Part shown: piece by piece, positions 18,106-25,708 of the stretch | Position numbering within the stretch: position 1 is the stretch's first letter | Layout of the letters: each line of letters opens with the position of its first letter | Made by a program: the position numbers and the translations under genes | NCBI GenBank assembly: GCA_946186275.1 | Contig: CAMHMO010000006.1 | Span: forward strand, 24,761-88,760 | Length of the DNA stretch: 64,000 nucleotides | DNA from: an uncultured Verrucomicrobiota bacterium | Lineage (GTDB): Bacteria > Verrucomicrobiota > Verrucomicrobiia > Opitutales > UBA9783 | Reading direction: 5' to 3' | Notes under the pieces: model-generated | Seen by the model: only the letters and a program-made list of their open reading frames with translations | Databases searched by the model: none | Told to the model about the DNA's origin: nothing

Positions 18106-19287
18106 CTACCACTGAAACAGCTGCGGAAGACCTTTTTCGAAGGTATTCACAACCTCGCCCTGAATGATGGGCAGGGCGTACTTCAGCATGGAATACTGAA
18201 GCGTCATGGTATCGGCGGAAATCCAATCGCTCGGGAAGAATTTGATGCCGGTAATTTCTTTTAACGGCACAAGGGTCGGGTCGCAGGAAGCGGCTTTGTT
18301 GTCGTTACGAACCAGAATGACCGCCTTTTCGCTTTCGCCTTTCACAAGGGCTTGCACCGCCGCGCAACCGCAGGCGACGGCTTCCGTTTGATCCTGTTTG
18401 GAGAGGAAGTGCGACATCGGTTGCAAGTGCAAATTGTATGAGGCAAGGCACGTTGGAATGTTCAGTTCGGATTGGATGAGCTGCTCCAACCAGGCGCCGA
18501 CGGAGTTGAGCCCGCCGATATCCAGCGCATTACCTTCTTCGTTGATGATCTGCGAATGTGTGACGACCAAAATCGATCCGCGACGTTGTAATTTGTTGCG
18601 AAGAATGTTCAAAAAACGCTCGGCATTGAACGGTTGCTCCGGCAGACAAACAATGTACGGAAGGTCATTGGCGTCAATGCTCTTCTCGGTCGTTGCGGAT
18701 AACAAAGCGGCTCCGGCGACGATCCAACTGCTGGCGTTTTCGACTTCGCAAACACCGATGGGGATCGCTTCGTCCCGCAATAGACGTTCAAAGGACGTCA
18801 ACAGCGCATTCAGACATTTGCCACTGCTGCCGTAGCCCAATCCGTGATCCGTCACCGGAAGTTCGTTGTCGTTGGATTGCGGAATAACCGTGCCGCGAAG
18901 TTCGTATCCCTCCGCTTTCGCCGCCTGCAACAGCCGCTGCGTGTATTCGATTGATTTCGCATCGCCGATGACCGCAAGCAATTTTACATTGTGTTGCGAC
19001 AGAATACCGATGATTTCCTTAAAAGTTTCGTCGGTCGGCTGAAAATCGTACGTTTCGTGCCCGAGCGCGCTGCCGGCGGTCGAAAGGAGCAACTGCGCCT
19101 TTTTCTGCGAAAGTGCCGCCAAATCAATGAAGTTTTGCGATAAAATACCTTCAAACCCGTTGCAGACACCGTAGACTTCCTCAATCGCTTCATGATTGAG
19201 TGCCTCGGAAAGAACTCCGTACAAAGCGGAATTGCCGACGGCACCCGAAATACCGCTCTGCAAAATAAGTAAGTTGCAAGACTCCAT
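18106..19287 (-). CDS. Divergent 6-phosphofructokinase, probably pyrophosphate-dependent
   Basis: About 393 residues from the start at 19287 (MESCNLLILQSGISG); the frame is open 132 bases further upstream but that part is not protein-like. The family layout is recognisable but drifted: the GG-x-L-GS-S-R loop appears as STAGSALGHE, the P-K-T-I-D-N-D motif as IPQSNDNELPVTDHGLGYGS, and the substrate loop M-G-R region as ENASSWIVAGAALLS. The N-D core with a following D-x-G-x-G-Y-G-S supports the PPi-PFK clade. It would phosphorylate fructose-6-phosphate using PPi, reversibly, in glycolysis, but the drift leaves open a regulatory or inactive paralogue. Confidence 0.7.
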   Translation of the reverse strand: MESCNLLILQSGISGAVGNSALYGVLSEALNHEAIEEVYGVCNGFEGILSQNFIDLAALSQKKAQLLLSTAGSALGHETYDFQPTDETFKEIIGILSQHNVKLLAVIGDAKSIEYTQRLLQAAKAEGYELRGTVIPQSNDNELPVTDHGLGYGSSGKCLNALLTSFERLLRDEAIPIGVCEVENASSWIVAGAALLSATTEKSIDANDLPYIVCLPEQPFNAERFLNILRNKLQRRGSILVVTHSQIINEEGNALDIGGLNSVGAWLEQLIQSELNIPTCLASYNLHLQPMSHFLSKQDQTEAVACGCAAVQALVKGESEKAVILVRNDNKAASCDPTLVPLKEITGIKFFPSDWISADTMTLQYSMLKYALPIIQGEVVNTFEKGLPQLFQW

Positions 19288-19474
19288 GACTCTCTCATGG
19301 TGGAGGCGTTTGGGCGGCGTTTCAATCCAAAAGTGAAAGTTTACGGTAAATGTTGAAAAATTTTTACGGTAAATTGCGCTGTTTTGGGAAAAATAAAGGA
19401 ATTTTTTGCCAAAAAACAACGAAAACGGAACCCCCAGGGCTCTTCTAAAATGCCGTTTGTCGCATTTTCAATCG

Positions 19475-19551
19475 TGGCGCACCTTAAGGGACTCGAACCC
19501 CCAACCCTCTGTTCCGAAGACAGATGCTCTGTCCGATTGAGCTAAAGGTGC
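19475..19551 (-). tRNA. tRNA-Arg (UCG)
   Basis: 77-nt cloverleaf with encoded CCA; acceptor GCACCTT pairs with AAGGTGC. Anticodon loop CTTCGGA gives UCG, reading CGA. Closely similar to the tRNA-Arg at 19800. Confidence 0.93.
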
Positions 19552-19589
19552 ATTTTTGAAAATATCAACATCCGCAAGGCTCATCTGGA

Positions 19590-19790
19590 AACGTTCGGTA
19601 TCAATCCGCAACAGTTATTTTTGTGCGCATCCGCAAGCCCGCCAAACCCGACTCTTCCATCGTTTCGCCATTGTGCCCTGCCTTTGTACTCAAAAACATA
19701 CCACCTCTGTCCTCTTGGCAACACCCTTATGCAAAAAACCTCACTCGACACACCAACAGTTGCGATGCGAACCGCACCCTGCCATCGCAA
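19590..19790 (-). pseudogene. Possible phage/island integrase N-terminal relic between two tRNA-Arg genes
   Basis: On the minus strand, directly 3' of tRNA-Arg (ACG), the frame holds CIRVLPRGQRWYVFEYKG and then GRVGFGGLADAHKN. This is like the N-terminal 'lxVxpxGxkxWxxxYxxxGxxxxxxlGxxxxxsLadAR' stretch of tyrosine recombinases that insert in tRNA genes. No catalytic domain follows; the next feature is a second tRNA-Arg. The identification rests on this short stretch and is uncertain. Reading-frame wobble around the GRVGFGG part would fit decay. Confidence 0.35.
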
Positions 19791-19799
19791 GCGTTTTCG

Positions 19800-19876
19800 T
19801 GGCGCGCCTTGAGGGAGTCGAACCCCCAACCTTCTGATCCGTAGTCAGATGCTCTATCCAATTGAGCTAAAGGCGC
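19800..19876 (-). tRNA. tRNA-Arg (ACG)
   Basis: 77-nt cloverleaf with encoded CCA; acceptor GCGCCTT pairs with AAGGCGC. Anticodon loop CTACGGA gives ACG, the general CGN reader after adenosine deamination. Confidence 0.94.
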
Positions 19877-19993
19877 ATCGGACATTCCCAGTGAGAGAGG
19901 AAGAAAGGAGGTTGTCAATGCGAATTCGGTCGGTACGGGAAGCGTTTTTGCGAGGGGGAGGCTGTCGTATTATACATTCGGATAATTAACGGA

Positions 19994-20143
19994 GTGAGTG
20001 CTGCAACAAGTCCCGAAAACGAAAAGGCGCAACTCACGGCGGCACTCGCCAAAACCCGCGGCAATCGTTCCGAGGCGGCGCGCCTGCTCAATATGCCGCG
20101 GCGCACCTTCTACCGAAAACTCGAAAAGTTCGGGTTGTTGTAA
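19994..20143 (+). CDS. Orphan Fis-type helix-turn-helix protein or relic of an NtrC-type regulator
   Basis: About 49 codons from a GTG at 19994 to TAA at 20141-20143. The C-terminal part, TRGNRSEAARLLNMPRRT then FYRKLEKFGLL, is an almost perfect Fis-family DNA-binding helix-turn-helix, as found at the end of sigma-54 activators and in Fis itself. Nothing of the AAA+ or receiver domains is found upstream. It may be a stand-alone small DNA-binding protein or what is left of a regulator. An unusually strong AAAGGAGGT at 19905-19913 precedes an ATG at 19918 in a different frame that stops after 23 codons, ending 4 bases before this GTG, so coupling through a short leader ORF is possible. Confidence 0.6.
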   Translation: MSAATSPENEKAQLTAALAKTRGNRSEAARLLNMPRRTFYRKLEKFGLL

Positions 20144-20271
20144 CGAGAGCAACTTTGATTGCAATTGAGAAGGTATTGCCCTACGGAGCTATGGTCATTT
20201 CTGCAAAACGATTCTCTCGTTTGCACATTCCGGCGATTGGAACAAAAGGGAGGTAGTAAATTGTTTTTTGC

Positions 20272-20300
20272 TTGACATATATTTTTATGTTTCATAAAAA
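20272..20300 (+). promoter_or_regulatory. Sigma-70-like promoter before the protease gene
   Basis: TTGACA at 20272-20277, a 17-base spacer, and TAAAAA at 20295-20300 (four of six consensus bases). Transcription would start near 20307, only a few bases before the ATG at 20311, which would give an almost leaderless message. Confidence 0.5.
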
Positions 20301-20310
20301 TTTTTTGACT

Positions 20311-21312
20311 ATGAATACCATACATAAACTGCTTAGAATAACTGGTTCGATCGGCTTGTGGTGTGTCTGTCTGACAGCGGAAGCGGAGCCGAAAACCATG
20401 ACGTTGGAGGAAGTTAAGGCGTTTTTGAAGAAACAAAAAGAGGAAACTTCAGAACGGTTTCAACGGATCGAAAGGGAAATCAAAGAAATTAATGCGATAG
20501 GTGCTTCGGAGGGAAAATGTATTCGGCGTGTTGATAATGTTTACGAAGAAAACAAAAAAGGCGGTGTTTTGAAGGTTACATACAATTATGACGGCACTCC
20601 GTGCGAAATCGTAACGCTTGGCGATATCGGCGAAACGCTTTTTCGAAAGTTTGACCCGATGGCGGTTGTGCGCTTTGATTACATGAAAGAACGTTTTTTT
20701 GCTTTTTCGGCGGATCAGGACGGTTTTTCAAAAGAACTTACGATTGAAACCTTGAAAGAGCGCGGTTTAACGGAGACGGAATTCGGATTGCTGGGAAGTG
20801 CTTCCGTGCGTGAGGTTACTTTCGATTCGATTTTGTCGAGCGGTCTCTTTGATGAAACACTTCGTGAAAAAGGCAGACAATGGCGTTCAGACAAGGAAAA
20901 ACTCGAAGAGGCGATTGACGCGTACATAAAGGAGATTGTGGTTTTGGAATATCATCCCGTACGCCATGTGTATCATCCGGAGCACGGTTTTGCATGGTAC
21001 TATGATGAGAAAACACAAAAAAATACCATGAAACTCCAAAAATCCTCGGCGGTAAAAGCGGGATCGGTTAGTTATTTCATTTGCGGAACATCAGAATCAG
21101 AAGCATTGAAAGAAAAGCGAAATCGTCTTAAAAAGGCTTTAAAGAGCATGCTGGAATACAAAAACGGTAAAGAGAAGATAATTTTGTTGTTGCTGTTGGA
21201 TGAAATGAAACCGTCCGAATACCGCTTGGAATGGGTTGATCGGGGGGGATTGGAATCAGGGCATGTATCAACATACCGTAAACAGAATTATGTTGGATTT
21301 GAAATCGGATAA
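20311..21312 (+). CDS. Secreted protein of unknown family, N-terminal part of a frameshifted metalloprotease-like gene
   Basis: The ATG at 20311 gives MNTIHKLLRITGSIGLWC and a hydrophobic run ending at TAEA, a good Sec signal peptide with cleavage before EPKT. A charged helical stretch (EEVKAFLKKQKEETSERFQ) follows, then mixed sequence that I cannot assign. The frame stops at 21312, but the adjacent frame starting at 21236 continues with a HEIGH zinc motif. The switch point is a run of seven G at 21241-21247, so one protein of roughly 500 residues has probably been split by a one-base indel or a sequencing error. The start codon has no ribosome site and lies just after the promoter. Confidence 0.6.
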   Translation: MNTIHKLLRITGSIGLWCVCLTAEAEPKTMTLEEVKAFLKKQKEETSERFQRIEREIKEINAIGASEGKCIRRVDNVYEENKKGGVLKVTYNYDGTPCEIVTLGDIGETLFRKFDPMAVVRFDYMKERFFAFSADQDGFSKELTIETLKERGLTETEFGLLGSASVREVTFDSILSSGLFDETLREKGRQWRSDKEKLEEAIDAYIKEIVVLEYHPVRHVYHPEHGFAWYYDEKTQKNTMKLQKSSAVKAGSVSYFICGTSESEALKEKRNRLKKALKSMLEYKNGKEKIILLLLLDEMKPSEYRLEWVDRGGLESGHVSTYRKQNYVGFEIG

Positions 21313-21826
21313 AGTCTTCAAATATTTGTCGCATGAAATCGGACATTGCCTGCAATTTCATCTGGGAGTATATCCGACCTTCGGAGATTACCGAGACGAT
21401 TTTGCCAAAAAATTGTTGTTATTGAACTGCGAATGTGAAGAGAATGACGGTCGCACCTTTTCGCTCCCGCAATCGTTACGCAATTTATTTAAAAAGTTCC
21501 ATTTTAATGAGAGTGCCAATGTGCCCGGAGTACTTATGAAAAAGGATTTATTTGCATATTGGCAATTAACTTCACGTTGGGGTTCTTCCGCAGAAATTTC
21601 GAATATATTGGGCATCTGTTTTAATCCGGAACGAAACACCATTTATGTACATGCTTTATCGGATATCCGTGAGCAACATCCCATTCGCTACGGACATGCA
21701 TCCAAGGGTTGTGCGTACGACAATTACATACAAAAAGGGCACGGATTTGAAAAAACGGATGATTGGAATGCCTTTGAGAAAATCGTTTCGAAAGCCGCCG
21801 AAAAAAACCCGATATCGGCATTTTGA
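21236..21826 (+). CDS. HEIGH zinc-metalloprotease-like C-terminal part
   Basis: This frame overlaps the preceding one and contains GGDWNQGMYQ, then KYLSHEIGHCLQFHLG. H-E-I-G-H within a hydrophobic helix is the zinc-binding and catalytic motif of many metallopeptidases; a third ligand could be one of the later His residues (for example in RYGHASKG) but is not certain. The family is not one I recognise. With the N-terminal signal peptide in the other frame it reads as a secreted peptidase. No ATG starts this frame, so it is not likely to be translated on its own. Confidence 0.55.
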   Translation: MIGGDWNQGMYQHTVNRIMLDLKSDKVFKYLSHEIGHCLQFHLGVYPTFGDYRDDFAKKLLLLNCECEENDGRTFSLPQSLRNLFKKFHFNESANVPGVLMKKDLFAYWQLTSRWGSSAEISNILGICFNPERNTIYVHALSDIREQHPIRYGHASKGCAYDNYIQKGHGFEKTDDWNAFEKIVSKAAEKNPISAF

Positions 21827-22727
21827 AACTTTTGTGTAAATTGCACAACACCCCTTTTTACGAAGTGATAAATATGTTTGATGCAAAAACGGATGAGGAA
21901 ATGGTTAAAATGGAATCCTGCTGTAAGTTTTTGCCTGCGGATAAGTAGCATCAACAAAGCAATAAGGACGAAAGGGCGGGTATATTTTTGCCTGCTTTTC
22001 TTATGTTGTGCAGTAAAAACAGCGATATGCTCCGATGCAATACGTTGCGTGCAAGGGTGTTTCGGTCTGTAAAACGGCTGGCATAAGGGTACCGCAAAAG
22101 CTTACGAAAACACGCTTCTTAAAATCCTTCATCTCTGCGGAACTTTTTTAAAGATGAAGGTGAACTACTTGCTGCGATGTTATGCAAGCAACCGATGCAC
22201 GACGCGTGCTTTCCCGTTCGACAAATACCTGAAGAGGGTGGGCGGACGTCCGATGAAAAATTATGCCTCGTGCATAATAAGTGGGTTAACATGGCAAGAC
22301 GCTTATTGTCCCGTCGCGCGGGCTTAACAAGAGACATCTTGCTCCCGAAATCCCTTCATCTTCGTTTGTTAGGATAATTTTATGATCGATAAGATCCGTC
22401 CGCTTCACACCCAACTCGATTGTACACAAAAAGAGGTCGTCGCGACAACTTAAAAGCACTGCTCAAACAACACTATTCCTGCCCGAAGCGATCATCCTTC
22501 CTAAAAAAGTCTGCTTTGCCGGAAAAAATCGACGAAGGAAAACCAAGCCGATCTGTTATCGCCCGAGATTTCGGTTTAATGAGACGAAATATCCAAAAAA
22601 AGGGAAACGCCGAAACACCCTTTAAATGCCTCGATATCCTTATCTTCTCAAAACAACTTGACCGCTTTTATACCGGAGCAGGGAGCTTCATTTATCGCCA
22701 CCCTTCCTCCCGAACTGTCCAACCTGT
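21827..22727. other. 900-base region without a clear gene
   Basis: Between the metalloprotease-like gene and the convergent FKBP gene. It has several inverted repeats: a 9-bp CCTTCATCT/AGATGAAGG stem at 22127-22159, a CCCG/CGGG stem near 22310, and an AATAAG/CTTATT pair near 22280. A small ORF at 22382-22453 begins MIDKIRPLHTQ, like the first residues of GroES, then stops. Could be decayed sequence or a structured RNA; not resolved by reading. Confidence 0.4.
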
Positions 22728-23585
22728 CTACTTTGCAGGAACGGCAGGCACCTCAGAAGTCTTCTTGGCCGTCGAAGCGGGTTTCGAAACCTCCTTGTCC
22801 GCATCCGCAGACTTCATCGGTTTCACAACCTTCACGACCTCCACATCAAACACCAACGTCGAACCTGCCGGAATCCCGGGAATATCATATTCGCCGTATC
22901 CCAAATTGTCGGGAATGTACAATGTCGCTTTCCCGCCTTCACCCAACAGTTGCAAACCTTCCTTAATGCCGGAGATAACACCGTTCAACGGGAATGCAAC
23001 CGTCTTCTCTTTCGATTCGTCAAAAACCTTTCCGTCAATCAGGCTTCCCTTGTAATAAATCTCAACGGAATCCTCCTCATTCGCTTTTACGCCGTTGCCT
23101 GCCTTTGTAATCTCATAAACCAAACCGGAAGCCGATTTCTTTAAATTCTTATTAGCTTCCATGGTTTTTTTGATGAATTCTTCGCCCTTTTTACGATTCT
23201 CCGCCGCAATCACTTTTACTTCCGCCATCCGTTTTTTCTCACTCTCCGCCGAACGATCTTTCAAAAATTTCTGCATCGGTTCCATGATATCGCCTAATTT
23301 CGTCGGTGCCTCTTTCCCTTCCAACGCCAGACGCGCGCCTTCCATGTAGACCGACTGCTCATCGACACTCAAATCGAGGCTTCGAATGCCGCTTTGCATG
23401 GTATTCATCCAACCCAGGACTTTGAAATAAATTTTACTGTCGGCAGCGGTCTCTTTCTTCGACGCCGTTTCTTTGGCGACAGGAGCCGCGCTATCCGACG
23501 TTTGTTTTTCCGCCGGTGCTCCGAAAAGTGACGTCGCAAAACAGCCGATACCGTAAAAAACAGAAAACTTCTTAAGAACTTCCAT
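22728..23585 (-). CDS. FKBP-type peptidyl-prolyl isomerase, exported, Mip/FkpA-like
   Basis: 285 residues from the ATG at 23585, with AAAGGTG upstream. The N-terminus (MEVLKKFSVFYGIGCFATSLFGAP) is a Sec signal. A lysine-rich helical dimerisation-type region follows (residues about 40-150), as in Mip and FkpA, and then the FKBP domain: VEIYYKGSLIDGKVFD, FPLNGVISGIKEGLQLL, GGKATLYIPDNLGYG and IPAGSTLVFDVEVV, with all the usual active-site positions. A Lys/Ala-rich tail ends it. It would fold proteins in the periplasm; in intracellular bacteria Mip proteins aid host-cell entry. It lies 53 bases downstream of serS on the same strand. Confidence 0.9.
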   Translation of the reverse strand: MEVLKKFSVFYGIGCFATSLFGAPAEKQTSDSAAPVAKETASKKETAADSKIYFKVLGWMNTMQSGIRSLDLSVDEQSVYMEGARLALEGKEAPTKLGDIMEPMQKFLKDRSAESEKKRMAEVKVIAAENRKKGEEFIKKTMEANKNLKKSASGLVYEITKAGNGVKANEEDSVEIYYKGSLIDGKVFDESKEKTVAFPLNGVISGIKEGLQLLGEGGKATLYIPDNLGYGEYDIPGIPAGSTLVFDVEVVKVVKPMKSADADKEVSKPASTAKKTSEVPAVPAK

Positions 23586-23638
23586 GCTTACACCTTTGTT
23601 TTCAGGAAAAAACTGCCTGAAAATCCCGTCAAGGTTTT

Positions 23639-24901
23639 TTATAATTGAATTTCCTCTTCCGAAAGCCAATTCCTCAACACCGACGGTATCCGAATGCGAC
23701 CGTCACCGAGATGATTGTTTTCCAAAAGCGCTGCCAAAACGCGCGGAACCGCCAGCCCCGAACCGTTGAGCGTGTGAACAAATCTTAAGGCTCCTGCGTG
23801 CGTTCGGTAACGAATGTTTGCGCGACGTGCCTGAAAATCCGTAAAACAACTGCAACTGGAAACCTCCAGCCACCGTTTTTGCCCTGCCGCCCATACCTCC
23901 AAATCGTATTGTTTGGCGTGCGGAAATCCCAAATCGCCGGTGCAAATTTCCAAAACGCGATAGGGCAATTCCAGCGCCTGCAACAAACCCTCCGCGTCCT
24001 TGCGCAACGCTTCCAGAGCTTCGAAACTTTTATTCGGATGCACCCACTGTACCAGCTCGACTTTGTCGAATTGATGCAGGCGGTTGAGGCCGCGGACATC
24101 CTTGCCCCAACTGCCGGCTTCGCGTCGGAAACACGCCGAATAGGCGCAGTATTTCTTCGGCAAATCCGCTTCGTCGAAAATTTCGTCGCGGAAGAAATTC
24201 GTCACCGGCACTTCCGCCGTCGGGATGCAATAAAAACCGTCGCCCGTGCCGTACATTTGCCCTTCCTTATCCGGCAACTGTCCCGTCGCCGTCGCGCTCG
24301 TCGCATTGACCAACAGCGGCGGCAACAATTCCGTATAGCCGTTTTCGCGTGCCGATTGGAGAAAAAACGCGATCAGCGCGCGCACCAAACGTGCCACGGA
24401 ACCGACATAAAACGGAAATCCCGCGCCCGTTACTTTGTTCCCGCGCGCAAAATCCAATCCGTGCTCGAAATTCGGCAGTTCGTAATGCGGACAGGCGTGC
24501 GAAAAATCCTCGTTTTGCGGATGTCGTTGATAAAGTTCTTTATTTTCCCGGGACGTTTTCCCGATCGGCACCGACGCATCCGGGAGGTTCGGAACCGTCA
24601 GCCATAACGCCTGAAACTTCTCTTCCTCCGCCTTAAAAGCGGCTTCCAGACGTTTCGTTTCCTCCGAAAGAACTTTCAAATTTCGAACGGTTTCTTTAAA
24701 CGCTTCCGAAGTTTTATCCAAAGACGCGAGAGCTTTGCTTTCGGTTTGCTGACGCGCCCGCGCCGCCTCAAACGCCTTTAAAGCTTCCAGGCGTTTAGCA
24801 TCCGACGTACGAACGGCATCGCAATCACACGCAAAGTGCTTGGTCGCCAATTTTGCTTTTACTTCCTCAAAGTGTTCCCGAAAAAAATGAATATCCAACA
24901 T
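23639..24901 (-). CDS. serS: Serine--tRNA ligase
   Basis: Class II synthetase of 420 residues. The N-terminal coiled-coil arm (about residues 30-100), then motif 2 at ACFRREAGSWGKDVRGLNR, the QFDKVELV stretch, and motif 3 at HTLNGSGLAVPRVLAALLEN. The TAEVPVTN substrate loop is intact. It charges tRNA-Ser and tRNA-Sec with serine. Upstream is tRNA-Leu on the same strand and 53 bases downstream is the FKBP gene. Confidence 0.96.
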   Translation of the reverse strand: MLDIHFFREHFEEVKAKLATKHFACDCDAVRTSDAKRLEALKAFEAARARQQTESKALASLDKTSEAFKETVRNLKVLSEETKRLEAAFKAEEEKFQALWLTVPNLPDASVPIGKTSRENKELYQRHPQNEDFSHACPHYELPNFEHGLDFARGNKVTGAGFPFYVGSVARLVRALIAFFLQSARENGYTELLPPLLVNATSATATGQLPDKEGQMYGTGDGFYCIPTAEVPVTNFFRDEIFDEADLPKKYCAYSACFRREAGSWGKDVRGLNRLHQFDKVELVQWVHPNKSFEALEALRKDAEGLLQALELPYRVLEICTGDLGFPHAKQYDLEVWAAGQKRWLEVSSCSCFTDFQARRANIRYRTHAGALRFVHTLNGSGLAVPRVLAALLENNHLGDGRIRIPSVLRNWLSEEEIQL

Positions 24902-25033
24902 AAAACAGGTGCAAAAATCAGAATAAACGCGAAAGTTTCCGTTTTAACCAAATACTTTGAGTAGATAGTGAAGATCTACCATTGATCGAAAAAACACCCG
25001 CATTCACCAACTGCCATCCTTAAAAACCGACCC

Positions 25034-25118
25034 TGGTGCTCAAGACGGGACTCGAACCCGTAAGCCTTGCGGCACATGCACCTCAAACATGCGTGTCTAC
25101 CAATTCCACCACCTGAGC
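25034..25118 (-). tRNA. tRNA-Leu (GAG)
   Basis: 85-nt class II tRNA with a long variable arm and encoded CCA. The anticodon loop TTGAGGT gives GAG (codons CUC/CUU) on a CATGT/GCATG stem. Confidence 0.92.
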
Positions 25119-25418
25119 ACTCTATCAAAATTTACCATGGGATATGCGCTTTATGCAATTCAAAAATTTTTTGAAAAAGTTGCAATTCGATGGCTTGCTT
25201 GAAAAATATACATAAAGCACCTCTACGATAATCATAGGAACGCCCGTCGCGTACAAGTGGTACGTGTGTGTATATGCATTATTGTACACACGAAAAGGCA
25301 CTTCCTGCTTGCTTTCCCATAACTATCGCATTTAACGGAAAACTTTTCAGAAAATCAAACATCAAACCGAAGCACAATCTATCTGTTTCGATAAAAACCG
25401 CCCGCCTGTGTCATTCCC
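25119..25418. other. Intergenic region between tRNA genes
   Basis: 300 bases between tRNA-Leu and tRNA-Thr. No ORF, repeat or hairpin that I could support. Confidence 0.5.
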
Positions 25419-25493
25419 TGGAGCCGGCTGTCAGACTTGAACTGACGACCGTCCGCTTACAAGGCGGGTGCTCTGCCGCTGAGCTAAGCCGGC
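25419..25493 (-). tRNA. tRNA-Thr (UGU)
   Basis: 75 nt with encoded CCA; acceptor GCCGGCT/AGCCGGC is fully paired. Anticodon loop CTTGTAA gives UGU. Confidence 0.93.
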
Positions 25494-25494
25494 C

Positions 25495-25570
<76 letters not shown>

Positions 25571-25708
25571 TTAAACAAGGTTATTTTGAACGTGCTTTCG
25601 CAAAAATCAAGCGAAAAAATGAGGTTACCTCTGCCGACAAAAACTTCAAAACGGCATTTTTTTTAAAAAACCGCTTGATCTTTTAAAATCTTTCCGCTCA
25701 TCATAGAG

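Noticed and set aside
22382..22453. groES fragment
   Set aside because: Only the first few residues (KIRPLH) resemble GroES; the following mobile loop and beta strands are absent in any frame.
22420..23055. 211-codon plus-strand frame over the FKBP 3' end
   Set aside because: Most of it is the complement of the FKBP domain; the part outside has no recognisable protein pattern.
23798..24607. 269-codon plus-strand frame inside serS
   Set aside because: Shadow of a conserved synthetase gene on the opposite strand; no motif of its own.
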